Source of the DNA: Mucilaginibacter flavidus
Lineage (GTDB): Bacteria > Bacteroidota > Bacteroidia > Sphingobacteriales > Sphingobacteriaceae
Reading direction: 5' to 3'
Length of the DNA: 64,000 nucleotides
Assembly (NCBI RefSeq): GCF_024055575.1
Contig: NZ_JAMXOE010000002.1
Span: 124,001-188,000, forward strand
A model generated the notes under the pieces. That model saw only the letters and a list, made by a program, of their open reading frames with translations, ran no database searches and was not told where the DNA came from. The translations under genes and the position numbers were made by a program. This document shows, one piece after another, positions 47,079 to 56,767 of this stretch. Position 1 is the stretch's first letter, and each line of letters starts with the position of its first letter.

Positions 47079-49640
47079 TTACTTTTTACCACCCGATTTC
47101 TTCGCCACCGGCTCAACTTTCTTGCCTTCCGGTTTCTTTGGTTCCGGTTCGACGGCAGCAGCTTCCTCTTTCATTTTGCGTACGCCAACAAAACCGGCGC
47201 CGCCTAAAGCAAGCAGCAGCAATATCGAGCCAGCAAGAGAAATTTTCTCGCCTGTGTAGTATGATGCCGGGTGGAACACAAATTCAATTTTATGGTTACC
47301 TACTGGTATTTGCGCCGCACGCAGCACATAATCAGCACGGAAATATGGCTTTTCAACGCCATCAATAAGCATTGTCCAGCCTTTTTCGTAATAAATTTCA
47401 GAGAATACAGCCAGTTGATTGCTTGTTGAACCGCTCTCATAAATCATATGGTCAGGATTGTAACTTACCAATTTGATAGTACCGGCAGTATCAAGTCCCA
47501 GCGCCTGCTTTTCATCAATCAGCTTCTTGTACCGCTGGTCAACAATGGCCTCATCCTTCGGAGCGAAGGCACTGATCGCCGTCATCTCCTCATCGGCGTT
47601 CTTAGCATACTTAAGGCTTTTTACAAACCAGGCATGGCCGCAGGCCGTTGGGTTTGCAAACATCTTAACGTTGCGCGATGTGTCTGTCGTAATAATATAC
47701 TTGGCGTTCAACATATCCAGCACGTCCTGATTTGGAGGGCTTTGCGACAGGTGACTATCAATCAACTCATCATAACGTTTTAAACGCGCTGCCGAATAAC
47801 CGCTTACTGATTTATGGAAAAACCCATTAAACTGGTCGAACTTGACGTTGGCAGTCGCATCATACACCCTGAAATCGGGGTCAGTGTCGCGCATAATAAA
47901 ATTGTCAACTTCGCGTGGTTTTACCTGGTTGTCCAGTTTATCGGCAAAATTGGCATCTTTTAAATAACGTTTACTAACCTGCCATACATCGCCTACAGTT
48001 AACACAAGCAACAGAACCGAAAATACCAGCGTATTTTTTATCCTTTCCTTAATAAATGCCCACAAAAGGCCAAATGTCAGTACCACAAATATCAACGACC
48101 TGATGGCGTCGTTGCGCTCCAGCGATTCCCTGTCACTAACAATGGCTTTTGCCACGCTGTTTGCAAGGGCACTGTCGCCCTTAAGGGCTTGGGTAAGGTA
48201 AGTTATCCCGGTTTGGTAATCGGCTCCTTTAAAGCTCAGGAAAATACCCGGCATTACAATCAGTACAAACAGAAGGCCGCCTGTGATGTAAAACGCCAGT
48301 TTAAGCTTTTTAAATATGATAGCCTTATCGTCAGTGTCAACAATTTGCTGCACCGCTAAAAATGCCAGCACCGGGAAACAAAGACTGGTAACCGCAATTA
48401 TCGATTCAACCGTGCGGAATTTGTTATAAAGCGGGAAGTATTTAAAGAAAATATCTGATACTAAAGGAAAGTTACTGCCGAATGATAGCAACATAGTTAA
48501 CACTACAGTACCCAGCAGCCACCATTTAAGCCTGCTTTTAACAACCAGCAAGCCAAATAAAAACAGGAAGCATATTACGGCGCCAAAATAAAATGGCCCC
48601 GATGTGCCAGGTTTATTACCCCAGTACAGGGTAAGCCCCGGGAAACTTTCAACAACTTGCTGAGCTGTGAGAACCGCCCGCTGCTCGTCGGCTCCTTTAG
48701 CCAAAAACACCTTGGCCGTTTCCGAATTTTGATCGAGCGTTTCCGGCCCAGAGCCAAAGCTAAAGGCGTTCGGCACCAAAAAGGTAAAACACTCGGCAAC
48801 ACCCTGGCTGTACTGGTAGGCATAATCTTTGGAGAGGCCGTCGCTTGGTTCCTTGGTATTTTGTTTTAAATTCGATTGACCGCGGTAACTGTCTTTAGCG
48901 TACTCGGCAGTACTCCATAGTAACGAAGCATTTATAGCGAGAGCAAGCAGCGCAGCACCCGCCAGGTAACCCAGCGACTTCAAGAATGGTTTTGTATTTT
49001 TTGCCTTCAGCGCATGGTACAGCTCAATACCAAGGAATATCAGTAGCGCCAGCATCAGGTAATAAGTCATCTGGATGTGGTTGGCCCTTATTTCCATCGC
49101 CAAAAAAAGTGCAGTTAAGGCACCACCGGTAAAATACTTGCCCCTCAGGGTAAGTATTATGCTGCCTATTAAAGGCGCGAAAAAAGCGATTGCAAAAACC
49201 TGGTTTGAATGCCCTGCGACCAGCAGGATAATATTATACGACGAAAACGTAAACGCCAGGGCCCCGGCTGCCGCCAGCCACGGCTTTACCTTTAAAACGC
49301 TTAGTAAAAAATAAACGCCGAAGAGCAGCAGCAATACCGTATCAACGGGGTTGGGAAATACTGTTTTTAAGGCAGATACAACGTGTGTGGTAATATTATC
49401 CGGGTAGGGCGCCCATATCTGGAACGTTGGCATACCGCCGAATATCTGGTTGGTCCACAAAATGGTGACGCCTTTTTCCCTGTAGTCGTTTATCTCTTTT
49501 TGGGTCGACTGGGCGCCGGTAACATCCGACTGTCCTAACACTTTACCCTGGAATGCCGGGGCGAAGTAAATAATGCATATCACAAAGAAAATTACACCTA
49601 TCAAAAAGTGAATGCCATTTCGCTTAAACCAATTGTTCAT
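47079..49640 (-). CDS. YfhO family membrane protein (paralogue 2)
   Basis: 853 residues. Many membrane helices lie in the first ~600 residues (from MNNWFKRNGIHFLIGVIFFV), then a periplasmic domain containing AVFSEIYYEKGWTMLIDG and YFRADYVLRAAQIPVGNHKI, then a last helix and a long Lys/Pro/Glu-rich cytoplasmic tail (EPEPKKPEGKKVEPVAKK) absent from paralogue 1. The motif LGQSDVTGAQSTQKEINDY and several long stretches are nearly identical to paralogue 1. It has its own terminator. A GT-C-type transferase role is inferred from the family. Confidence 0.88.
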   Translation of the reverse strand: MNNWFKRNGIHFLIGVIFFVICIIYFAPAFQGKVLGQSDVTGAQSTQKEINDYREKGVTILWTNQIFGGMPTFQIWAPYPDNITTHVVSALKTVFPNPVDTVLLLLFGVYFLLSVLKVKPWLAAAGALAFTFSSYNIILLVAGHSNQVFAIAFFAPLIGSIILTLRGKYFTGGALTALFLAMEIRANHIQMTYYLMLALLIFLGIELYHALKAKNTKPFLKSLGYLAGAALLALAINASLLWSTAEYAKDSYRGQSNLKQNTKEPSDGLSKDYAYQYSQGVAECFTFLVPNAFSFGSGPETLDQNSETAKVFLAKGADEQRAVLTAQQVVESFPGLTLYWGNKPGTSGPFYFGAVICFLFLFGLLVVKSRLKWWLLGTVVLTMLLSFGSNFPLVSDIFFKYFPLYNKFRTVESIIAVTSLCFPVLAFLAVQQIVDTDDKAIIFKKLKLAFYITGGLLFVLIVMPGIFLSFKGADYQTGITYLTQALKGDSALANSVAKAIVSDRESLERNDAIRSLIFVVLTFGLLWAFIKERIKNTLVFSVLLLVLTVGDVWQVSKRYLKDANFADKLDNQVKPREVDNFIMRDTDPDFRVYDATANVKFDQFNGFFHKSVSGYSAARLKRYDELIDSHLSQSPPNQDVLDMLNAKYIITTDTSRNVKMFANPTACGHAWFVKSLKYAKNADEEMTAISAFAPKDEAIVDQRYKKLIDEKQALGLDTAGTIKLVSYNPDHMIYESGSTSNQLAVFSEIYYEKGWTMLIDGVEKPYFRADYVLRAAQIPVGNHKIEFVFHPASYYTGEKISLAGSILLLLALGGAGFVGVRKMKEEAAAVEPEPKKPEGKKVEPVAKKSGGKK

Positions 49641-49790
49641 CTAAGTTTTTTAAAAAAGAGCTAATATTAATTCCTCAAAAATAGAAATTAGTATGAGAAA
49701 GTGAATTATATGTTTGATTGATTTATCGGGGTCGTAAATTCCGGAATTCTGTATCCAAAAAATCGGGCACCGAACGTCCGAAGTCCGACA

Positions 49791-50360
49791 TCATTGAACC
49801 GCTTTTTCATCTACATGAAAAACACCGGTGGTCTGCAAAATATGCCACGGGTAAAGACTATCGTTGCTATCAGCGCCTACCCCCTCCATGATAGTACCAT
49901 CAGGGCTTGTTATCTCAACCGGTTTGGTGGACTTAAATGTTTTGGCAGTCTTATCGTATGTCAATTCTTCTGATTTAAACACATCCCCGTGTGCACTCGT
50001 GGCTACAACATGCCGCCTGAATTCAATTAGATTCTCTTTCTCGCGCTGAATGGCATAGTCTGATACAACACTGCCGCTTTCTTTTAAATTACTGTCGTAA
50101 AAAGTTATTTTAATGCCTTTGGGAAACTCTTTGTAGGGCTTGGGAGTATTGTCCGAATAATCAATCATCAGCGGCCCGGTCACATGTGCTTTAACCTTCG
50201 CCGAGTCGCTGTAAATTATATCAACATCTGTGGTGCGCGAAATGGGTTTATCCTCTTCTTTAGAAGCAATTTTCTTGATGTCGTTCAACGAATTCTCGCA
50301 CGAGCAAAACGCAAGCATTATGCCCGCAAACAGCATTAACTTAATTGCCCGGATATTCAT
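49791..50360 (-). CDS. lptC: LPS export periplasmic protein LptC
   Basis: 189 residues. The N-terminus is a lipoprotein-like signal with CSCEN around residues 19-23, so anchoring by a lipid rather than the usual helix is likely. The body is the all-beta LptC/OstA fold: YSDSAKVKAHVTGPLMIDYS, PKGIKITFYDSNLKESGSVV, LTYDKTAKTFKSTKPVEITS and PDGTIMEGVGADSN. It forms the bridge between the LptBFG extractor and LptA. The gene is followed downstream by the yfhO paralogue and preceded by an outer-membrane-type protein. Confidence 0.88.
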   Translation of the reverse strand: MNIRAIKLMLFAGIMLAFCSCENSLNDIKKIASKEEDKPISRTTDVDIIYSDSAKVKAHVTGPLMIDYSDNTPKPYKEFPKGIKITFYDSNLKESGSVVSDYAIQREKENLIEFRRHVVATSAHGDVFKSEELTYDKTAKTFKSTKPVEITSPDGTIMEGVGADSNDSLYPWHILQTTGVFHVDEKAVQ

Positions 50361-50450
50361 ATTGAAGAAGAATCAAGCGTCAAGATACAAGAATCAAGAT
50401 AAAAATCACAAACAAGCCTTTACTGTAAGCAAATCCAACTCCTAAACGAA

Positions 50451-51788
50451 TTATTGGAACTTATATTTTTGGAACCACTTATCGTTTAGCGTAAAGCCTA
50501 AATGTATGTTAACGTAGTTTTCTTTAACTAACGGGTTGTCCGCAGTGCCCAGGGTACCTCGTTTACCAATTTCGGCCGATATGTTTATTTTATAAAACGA
50601 ACTTAGCGTTTGTGACGGCGCCAAAGGCAGGCCGAGGCCAAATGTAACTGCATACCTGTTGATGTTGGTATTATTTATATTTAGGTAAGTTTGGTCGTAA
50701 ATAAACCCTAAACGGTAGTCAACCCGCTGAAAATAGTTACGCAGCGCGTTATTGTCAGGTGTAAACTGCCCACCCACAGCAAACGTTTTGCTGTTTTGTA
50801 CATTTTGAGCTTTAGCCCCGTCAATGGTCAGGCTGCTCCAGTTACCCAATGTTAAATCAGCGCCCACCAAAAATTTGTTGTCTACCTGGTACGACAGTCC
50901 AAAACGGTTAATGGAAGGCAGTTTTATTTTCGATTTTTCGTTCTGGTGGTTAACTATCGAGTCGGCTGGGGCATTTTCGTTACCGCTGGCGTCGTAAGTG
51001 TACTGGCTTACTATGTATGATGAGGTATTGGTAATACTATTCGCCGTTGAAGTTGAATAACCCACTGTAAAGTGCCTGGTATTGTTCGCCCAATCGAACG
51101 AATACTGAAGGCCTAAATCATAGTTTAAGCCGCCAACGCTTTTGCTGTCTTCAATGCGTGAGTTTAGTGTGCCATATAATTTAGGAACCTCTGTAGACGC
51201 CGTTTGAACTATGTTACCGAAAATATAAGAGGCATTAGCGCCGATTGACAGATGGCCTATGCCAAACCCATAGCCTATATATGCCTTTGAAAGGCCTCCG
51301 GTGCCGTTATACAGGTAATTTACAGCATTGGTATCAGTCGGCAAGTTCGATTTAAAACTCGACTGTACCTGTTTATAGTTATATCCCACCTCGCTATACG
51401 GCATTAAACCAAAGCTAAGCGCCGACCGTTTGCTAACCGGCACGGCAAAATAAACGTGGCTAAGCCTGAAGTTTGAGTTACGTACACTGGTTTGCTGTAA
51501 TTGGCTCAACCCAATTGAGTTTACATAAATACCGACATCAAAAGTGGTGTAGTTGATAAACGCATACGATGCAGGGTTCTGTACGTTTATGGTGTTGTAA
51601 TTATTTATTTTGTTGATAGCGGTTGATATGCCGCCCATGCCCCTTTGTTGTGGCGTTACAGCCTGGTCTATATCACCCAGCCCGTATCTTGAATAAGGCG
51701 AACTTGTAGTAGCGGATGTTTGTGCGTGTGCCCCGTATACAGAAACAGCAAGTATTAGTATTATAAAAACCCTGGTATATTTAATCAT
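50451..51788 (-). CDS. Outer-membrane beta-barrel protein (FadL/PorV-like size)
   Basis: 445 residues. A signal peptide (MIKYTRVFIILILAVSVYGA, cleavage after AHAQ near residue 23) precedes a chain of alternating amphipathic strands with many Tyr/Asn/Ser residues. The N-terminus has SPYSRYGLGDIDQAVTPQQR, typical of a Bacteroidota outer-membrane family often encoded next to coaX and lptC. The C-terminus ends in an aromatic residue (YKFQ, F two from the end). Transport or scaffold function is unknown; the call of a barrel is by pattern. It starts inside the coaX 3' end (eight-base overlap). Confidence 0.78.
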   Translation of the reverse strand: MIKYTRVFIILILAVSVYGAHAQTSATTSSPYSRYGLGDIDQAVTPQQRGMGGISTAINKINNYNTINVQNPASYAFINYTTFDVGIYVNSIGLSQLQQTSVRNSNFRLSHVYFAVPVSKRSALSFGLMPYSEVGYNYKQVQSSFKSNLPTDTNAVNYLYNGTGGLSKAYIGYGFGIGHLSIGANASYIFGNIVQTASTEVPKLYGTLNSRIEDSKSVGGLNYDLGLQYSFDWANNTRHFTVGYSTSTANSITNTSSYIVSQYTYDASGNENAPADSIVNHQNEKSKIKLPSINRFGLSYQVDNKFLVGADLTLGNWSSLTIDGAKAQNVQNSKTFAVGGQFTPDNNALRNYFQRVDYRLGFIYDQTYLNINNTNINRYAVTFGLGLPLAPSQTLSSFYKINISAEIGKRGTLGTADNPLVKENYVNIHLGFTLNDKWFQKYKFQ

Positions 51789-52521
51789 TATTAGTTTGTA
51801 TGGCTGCGTTTAATCCTTTTAGAACCAAGTGAGGCTCAATTTTTATATAGGGGGCAAAGATGCTATTTTTTAGCAGCGTATCAAAAAAAATACTATCACC
51901 GCCGCTAAGCACAATATTCAGCTCTTCCCCGTTTTTTTTATAGCTTTTTATAAAGCCTTCCAATTCATATTTTATCCCGTTTTGCACCCCGGATATTATC
52001 GCCGATTTTGTATCGTTGCCGCTGTCGGCGGTAAAACTTTCATCGGCTTTTATCAAAGGCAAACCGGCTGTATAATTATTTAATGCCTTATAACGCATAT
52101 TTAAACCCGGCGATATACTGCCCCCAAAATAATTTCCCCGGGCGTCAACCCAGTCGTAGGTAATGGCAGTGCCCCCGTCAATTACCACGTTGCTTTTACC
52201 AGTGTACAGGTGGTATGCACCTATTACTGCGGCCAGCCTGTCGAGCCCGAGCGTTTGTGGGGTTAAATAATGGTTAGTTATGCCACTTGTCATCCCGGCA
52301 CTAAAATACACCAGCTTTACTTTACCGGCCAGTATATTTTGCCACTCCTCTTTTTCTTTTTTTACTGATGATATAATGGCCTTACCGATGGCATAATCAG
52401 CGAGGGTTTTATCAATTATAGTTTCATCAACCTGGCCGTACTGTTCTGCCTGCAACAGCCTGTCGTGCTCAAAAACAGCAATTTTTGTAAACGTATTGCC
52501 GATATCGATAACCAGGTTCAT
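51781..52521 (-). CDS. coaX: Type III pantothenate kinase
   Basis: 246 residues. First step of coenzyme A synthesis, phosphorylating pantothenate with ATP. The ASKHA-type phosphate-1 loop is MNLVIDIGNTFTKIAVFE at the N-terminus. LGLDRLAAVIGAYHLY and NVVIDGGTAITYDWVDARGN (phosphate-2 loop) and GGSISPGLNMRYKAL follow, and the C-terminal VLSGGDSIFF is the adenosine motif. Normal length for the family. Confidence 0.95.
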   Translation of the reverse strand: MNLVIDIGNTFTKIAVFEHDRLLQAEQYGQVDETIIDKTLADYAIGKAIISSVKKEKEEWQNILAGKVKLVYFSAGMTSGITNHYLTPQTLGLDRLAAVIGAYHLYTGKSNVVIDGGTAITYDWVDARGNYFGGSISPGLNMRYKALNNYTAGLPLIKADESFTADSGNDTKSAIISGVQNGIKYELEGFIKSYKKNGEELNIVLSGGDSIFFDTLLKNSIFAPYIKIEPHLVLKGLNAAIQTNND

Positions 52522-52597
52522 TTATTTTAAGTCTTGAGTCGCGATTCATAAGCCCTAAGTCAAAAAACAATGACCCGATGACGTAATGACCAAATGA

Positions 52598-53290
52598 CTA
52601 TGCCTTTACGAGTGACAATATCGATTCAAAAATTGCCAGCCCGTCCTCGTTAGCCACTAATGCATCCGATGCGCGTTCAGGGTGAGGCATAAAGCCAAAC
52701 ACGTTACGGTTTATATTGGTGATACCGGCAATGCTATCCAATGAGCCGTTAGGGTTCGATTCAGGTGTTACCATACCATACTCATCGCAATACTTAAACA
52801 GCACCAAATCATCGTCATATAACGATTTTAAAACATCAGCGTCGGCAAAATAATTACCCTCGCCATGTGCAATAGGTATTTTAAGCGCCCTTTCAGGGTC
52901 TATCTGCGCAGTGATCAACGAATTTGTGGTTTGCGCCTTCATATAAATGTTGCGGCAAATAAATTTTCGATTTTCGTTATGCAGCAATGCACCCTGTAAC
53001 AGGCCGGCTTCGGTTAATACCTGGAAGCCATTGCAAATGCCCAAAACATAACCGCCGCGGGCAGCAAACTGTATTACTTCGGTCATGATAGGCGAAAAAC
53101 GTGCAATCGCGCCCGAACGCAGGTAATCGCCAAACGAAAACCCACCCGGTAAAACAATAAAGTCGGCACCCTGTAGGTCGTGGTCTTTATGCCATAGGCG
53201 GACCACCTGCTGGCCCATTATTTTTTCCAATACATAGATGATGTCCTCATCGCAATTAGAACCCGGGAAAACAACTACTCCAAATTTCAT
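52598..53290 (-). CDS. purQ: Phosphoribosylformylglycinamidine synthase subunit PurQ
   Basis: 230 residues. Glutamine amidotransferase subunit of step four of purine synthesis. The class I GATase triad is visible: nucleophile Cys 86 in LGICNGFQVL, and His and Glu in FMPHPERASD near the C-terminus. FPGSNCDED (8-16) and LPGGFSFGDYLRSGAIAR (47-64) are PurQ signatures. It stands alone with a good -7 box 29 bases upstream. purL and purS are not in the window. Confidence 0.96.
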   Translation of the reverse strand: MKFGVVVFPGSNCDEDIIYVLEKIMGQQVVRLWHKDHDLQGADFIVLPGGFSFGDYLRSGAIARFSPIMTEVIQFAARGGYVLGICNGFQVLTEAGLLQGALLHNENRKFICRNIYMKAQTTNSLITAQIDPERALKIPIAHGEGNYFADADVLKSLYDDDLVLFKYCDEYGMVTPESNPNGSLDSIAGITNINRNVFGFMPHPERASDALVANEDGLAIFESILSLVKA

Positions 53291-53318
53291 TAAATTGATT
53301 TTTTGTGTAATAATGGTA

Positions 53319-53326
53319 CAAAACTA
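53319..53326 (-). promoter_or_regulatory. -7 promoter element of purQ
   Basis: Reads TAGTTTTG on the minus strand, full TAnnTTTG match, leader about 20-25 bases. Confidence 0.5.
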
Positions 53327-53359
53327 ATATAACAGCCGTGATTTGAACGAATGTAAAAG

Positions 53360-54349
53360 TTAAAAAGTGTTAAACTGAAAATAGATGATGCTGATTAGCA
53401 GCAATAAATACAAGCTTTCGTAAAACCATTTGCTTTTGGCGTACAAAAAATAGTAAGCAAAAAACACCGCAAGCGGTACTGTGCAAAGCAAAAAATGGTT
53501 TAAAGTGAACGGCGTTTTTACGTAAAATGACAAGCCCGCCATCAAAAAAATTACAAACAACAACTGGAACGATTTACGCACCTGTACATAGCTTTTAAAA
53601 AAGTTTTGCTGCAGCTTAAAAAAGCAAAGTACCAGTATGGCTATAACGGGTATAAGTACCAGGTAGTTGTAATAAACAATGTTAATTGTATCCGGAAATT
53701 TGGTGGCTAGCGGCCGCCAGATAGCCGGAAACCGGTTGATACTGTCGGATAAAAAATAATACACAGCCAAAAAGAAAAATATGGTCACATATCCAATAAT
53801 GCTGGCCACAACCTCGCGCCAGTTAAACGGGCGGAAGATAAACAGGGCTATCCACAGCACCAAAAACAGGTAGATAAAGGGTAAATAAATTACCGAACCG
53901 ATAGCAACCATCATCCCCAAATCATACGCGGCCGACTTGGCATCACTACTTTTATAAAAACTGAACAGCCTGAAAAGCATCCAGATAATCAAAAAATTAC
54001 AAATAAGCGGCGGGCTCAATACCAAAAACGATTTAAACAAAGCCGTTGCAGTAACATACATTAAAGCAGGCAGAAACGTAGGCTTACCCAATAAGTTAAA
54101 GTGATTTACCAATCGGTTTATCAGCAGACTTTGTATAAACACAATGGCTGCGGCCAGCAAAACATTATAAGCGGTAACTGCCGGGTTAATATACGAGCCA
54201 GGCGCAATTAACAGCCGCGCAACAGGTTCAGCAAATGCAAATTCGGTTGTAGCCGGGGCGGTAAGCAAATAGCCCGCCCGCGACACAAATAGCACTACAA
54301 CAAGCAGTAAAATATTGAACGGATTAAGCGTTTTAAAAAAACCAATCAT
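53360..54349 (-). CDS. DUF6427 family membrane protein
   Basis: 329 residues, about eight hydrophobic helices spread evenly, starting MIGFFKTLNPFNILLLVVVL. The sequence and length match a Bacteroidota membrane family (DUF6427) of unknown function. RPFNWREVVASIIGYVTIFF is a typical internal motif. There is no catalytic signature that I can read. It has no close operon partner here: uvrB ends 168 bases upstream and purQ begins 70 bases downstream. Confidence 0.75.
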   Translation of the reverse strand: MIGFFKTLNPFNILLLVVVLFVSRAGYLLTAPATTEFAFAEPVARLLIAPGSYINPAVTAYNVLLAAAIVFIQSLLINRLVNHFNLLGKPTFLPALMYVTATALFKSFLVLSPPLICNFLIIWMLFRLFSFYKSSDAKSAAYDLGMMVAIGSVIYLPFIYLFLVLWIALFIFRPFNWREVVASIIGYVTIFFFLAVYYFLSDSINRFPAIWRPLATKFPDTINIVYYNYLVLIPVIAILVLCFFKLQQNFFKSYVQVRKSFQLLFVIFLMAGLSFYVKTPFTLNHFLLCTVPLAVFFAYYFLYAKSKWFYESLYLLLLISIIYFQFNTF

Positions 54350-54428
54350 TAAGGGCGTATTTGCGCTGCGAAATTAGCACAATTGTCGTTAGGATAAAAC
54401 TATAGGGTGATAATAGCTGGTAAATAAC

Positions 54429-54511
54429 AAATATCGAACACCGAATTTTGAATGTCCAACACCCAAGAACCCTTCATCATTCGATATTGGATATTCGATG
54501 TTCGATATTTT
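54429..54511. repeat. Inverted repeat of the ATCGAA/TTCGAT family
   Basis: Left AAATATCGAACACCGAAT and right ATTCGATGTTCGATATTT are near-perfect complements (one mismatch), with TTGAATGTCC and GGATATTC inside. It sits between uvrB and the DUF6427 gene. Confidence 0.65.
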
Positions 54512-54516
54512 TTCTT

Positions 54517-56541
54517 CTAAAACTTCTCCTCCATCATCTTCTCCAATGCAAACATCTCATCCCTCAACTTGGCCGCTAACAAAAAGTCCATATTCTTCGC
54601 AGCGGCAAGCATTTCCTTTTTGGTATTTTCTATCGATTTTTTCAAATCGGGCTTGGTCATGTAGGCCACAATAGGATCGGCGGCAAGGCTAACCATGTCG
54701 GCTTCTACGTAGGCTTTCTGTATGCCGTCCTTAAAGTCCATTACCGATGTTTGCTCCATTATCTGTTCACGGGTTTTGCCCACAGTTATTGGGGTTATAC
54801 CATGTAATGTGTTATAAGCAATCTGTATCTCACGGCGACGGTTGGTTTCGTCCATGGTGATCTGCATCGAGTCGGTAATTTTGTCGGCATACATAATCAC
54901 CCGACCCCGGTCGTTACGGGCGGCGCGGCCAATGGTTTGTATCAACGATTTTTCGCTTCGTAAAAAGCCCTCCTTATCCGCATCCAAAATAGCCACTAAC
55001 GATACTTCGGGCAAGTCCAAACCCTCGCGCAACAGGTTGATACCTATCAGCACATCAAACTCGCCAAGACGCAGACCGCGCAAAATTTCCACGCGTTCCA
55101 GTGTTTTTACTTCAGAGTGTATGTAGCGGCACTTAATGCCCAGCCTGTCCATATATTTTGCCAGCTCCTCGCTCATGCGTTTGGTCAGGGTGGTAACCAG
55201 CACGCGGTCGCCCATTTTGATGGTCTTGTCCACTTCTTCCAGCAAATCATCCACCTGGTTTATTACCGGGCGAACGTCAATCACAGGGTCGAGCAATCCG
55301 GTTGGGCGTATCACTTGCTCAACCACCACGCCGCCCGATTTCTCCAGTTCAAAATCAGCCGGGGTTGCGCTCACATATAAGGTTTGCGGGGCCAGCTTCT
55401 CAAACTCCTGGAAGTTGAGCGGCCTGTTGTCCAGTGCTGCTGGCAGGCGGAAACCATAGTCAACCAACGAGATCTTTCTCGACCTATCTCCGCCATACAT
55501 AGCCCGTATTTGTGGCACAGTTACGTGGCTCTCGTCAATAACCATCAGGTAATCTTCCGGAAAATAATCCAGCAAACAGAACGGCCTTGCACCCGGCAAG
55601 CGACCATCAAAAAAGCGGGAATAATTCTCAATGCCCGAGCAATAGCCCAGCTCGCGTATCATTTCTAAATCGTAATTCACCCTTTCTTCCAGGCGCTTAG
55701 CCTCCAGGAAGCGGCCATCGCCAATAAATTGCTTTTTGCGGGTTTCCAGCTCTTCCTGTATGGCCCAGATAGATTGTAAAAAACGCTCGCGCGGGGCAAC
55801 ATAAAGGTTGGCCGGGTAAAGCACCATGTGCGTCATTTTTTCCAGCGTTTTGCCTGTGCTCACGTCAAAGCTGGTCAGCTCCTCAATGTCATCACCAAAA
55901 AAGGATATACGGTAAGCGTGGTCCATATAAGCCGGGAAAATATCGACGATATCCCCTTTAACCCTAAAAGTGCCACGTTTAAAATCGGCAGTGGTGCGCG
56001 AGTACAATATCTCAACCAACCGGTGCAAAAATGCATTTCGTGCTATACGGGTGCCAACAGCAAACTTAAAAACCGAATCCTTAAAATCCTCCGGGTTACC
56101 CATACCATAAATGCAGGAAATGGACGACACCACGATCACATCCCTCCTTCCCGACATCAGTGCCGATGTGGTGCGCAAACGCAGCTTTTCAATCTCCTCA
56201 TTTATCTGCAGATCCTTCTCGATGTAAGTATTGGTTGTAGGGATAAATGCTTCCGGCTGGTAGTAATCGTAATACGATACAAAGTAGTTGACCGCATTGT
56301 CAGGGAAAAACTGCTTAAACTCACCGTAAAGCTGTGCAGCAAGCGTTTTGTTATGACTTAAAATCAACGTAGGCTTTTGCGTTTGCTGTATAACATTGGC
56401 AACGGTAAACGTTTTACCCGAACCGGTAACCCCCAGCAGGGTCTGGAACGGATCGCCATTATTTACACCTTCAACCAGTTGCCTGATGGCTTCGGGCTGG
56501 TCGCCGGTGGGAGAATATTGGGAAGTAAGTTTGAAATCCAT
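54517..56541 (-). CDS. uvrB: UvrABC system protein B
   Basis: 674 residues. DNA damage-recognition helicase of nucleotide excision repair. The P-loop is GVTGSGKT (37-44). YYDYYQPEAFIPTTNTYIEK is the beta-hairpin region that probes damage, DESHVTVPQIRAMY contains the Walker B-type motif, and QTIGRAARNDRGRVIMYADK is motif VI. The C-terminal UVR motif (AAKNMDFLLAAKLRDEMFAL) binds UvrC. Full length. A TAACTTTG -7 box lies just upstream. Confidence 0.97.
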   Translation of the reverse strand: MDFKLTSQYSPTGDQPEAIRQLVEGVNNGDPFQTLLGVTGSGKTFTVANVIQQTQKPTLILSHNKTLAAQLYGEFKQFFPDNAVNYFVSYYDYYQPEAFIPTTNTYIEKDLQINEEIEKLRLRTTSALMSGRRDVIVVSSISCIYGMGNPEDFKDSVFKFAVGTRIARNAFLHRLVEILYSRTTADFKRGTFRVKGDIVDIFPAYMDHAYRISFFGDDIEELTSFDVSTGKTLEKMTHMVLYPANLYVAPRERFLQSIWAIQEELETRKKQFIGDGRFLEAKRLEERVNYDLEMIRELGYCSGIENYSRFFDGRLPGARPFCLLDYFPEDYLMVIDESHVTVPQIRAMYGGDRSRKISLVDYGFRLPAALDNRPLNFQEFEKLAPQTLYVSATPADFELEKSGGVVVEQVIRPTGLLDPVIDVRPVINQVDDLLEEVDKTIKMGDRVLVTTLTKRMSEELAKYMDRLGIKCRYIHSEVKTLERVEILRGLRLGEFDVLIGINLLREGLDLPEVSLVAILDADKEGFLRSEKSLIQTIGRAARNDRGRVIMYADKITDSMQITMDETNRRREIQIAYNTLHGITPITVGKTREQIMEQTSVMDFKDGIQKAYVEADMVSLAADPIVAYMTKPDLKKSIENTKKEMLAAAKNMDFLLAAKLRDEMFALEKMMEEKF

Positions 56542-56551
56542 AGTGTAAATA

Positions 56552-56559
56552 CAAAGTTA
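56552..56559 (-). promoter_or_regulatory. -7 promoter element of uvrB
   Basis: Reads TAACTTTG on the minus strand, ten bases before the uvrB ATG, implying a very short leader. Confidence 0.45.
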
Positions 56560-56570
56560 ACGATTAGCGG

Positions 56571-56764
56571 TTAGAGATTAGTTAATTAGAGGTCAGTTTA
56601 TCTCTAACATATCACCATCGTATTAATTTTAATTTGCTAAACAAAATCAAAATAACAATGTGTTAATGACAACGGTATGTCAACAGGAATTTATAGATTT
56701 AATTTTACGTAAATTTATACCAGCATGCCAACTAATCGCTAACCTCTGATTAACTAATCTCTAA
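56571..56764. repeat. Inverted repeat between uvrB and upp
   Basis: Arms 56571-56596 and 56739-56764 (TTAGAGATTAGTTAAT and complement, 23 of 26 matching). The right arm ends three bases before the upp ATG, so it occupies the place of a ribosome-binding site. The ~140-base interior is AT-rich without an ORF. Confidence 0.7.
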
Positions 56765-56767
56765 AAC

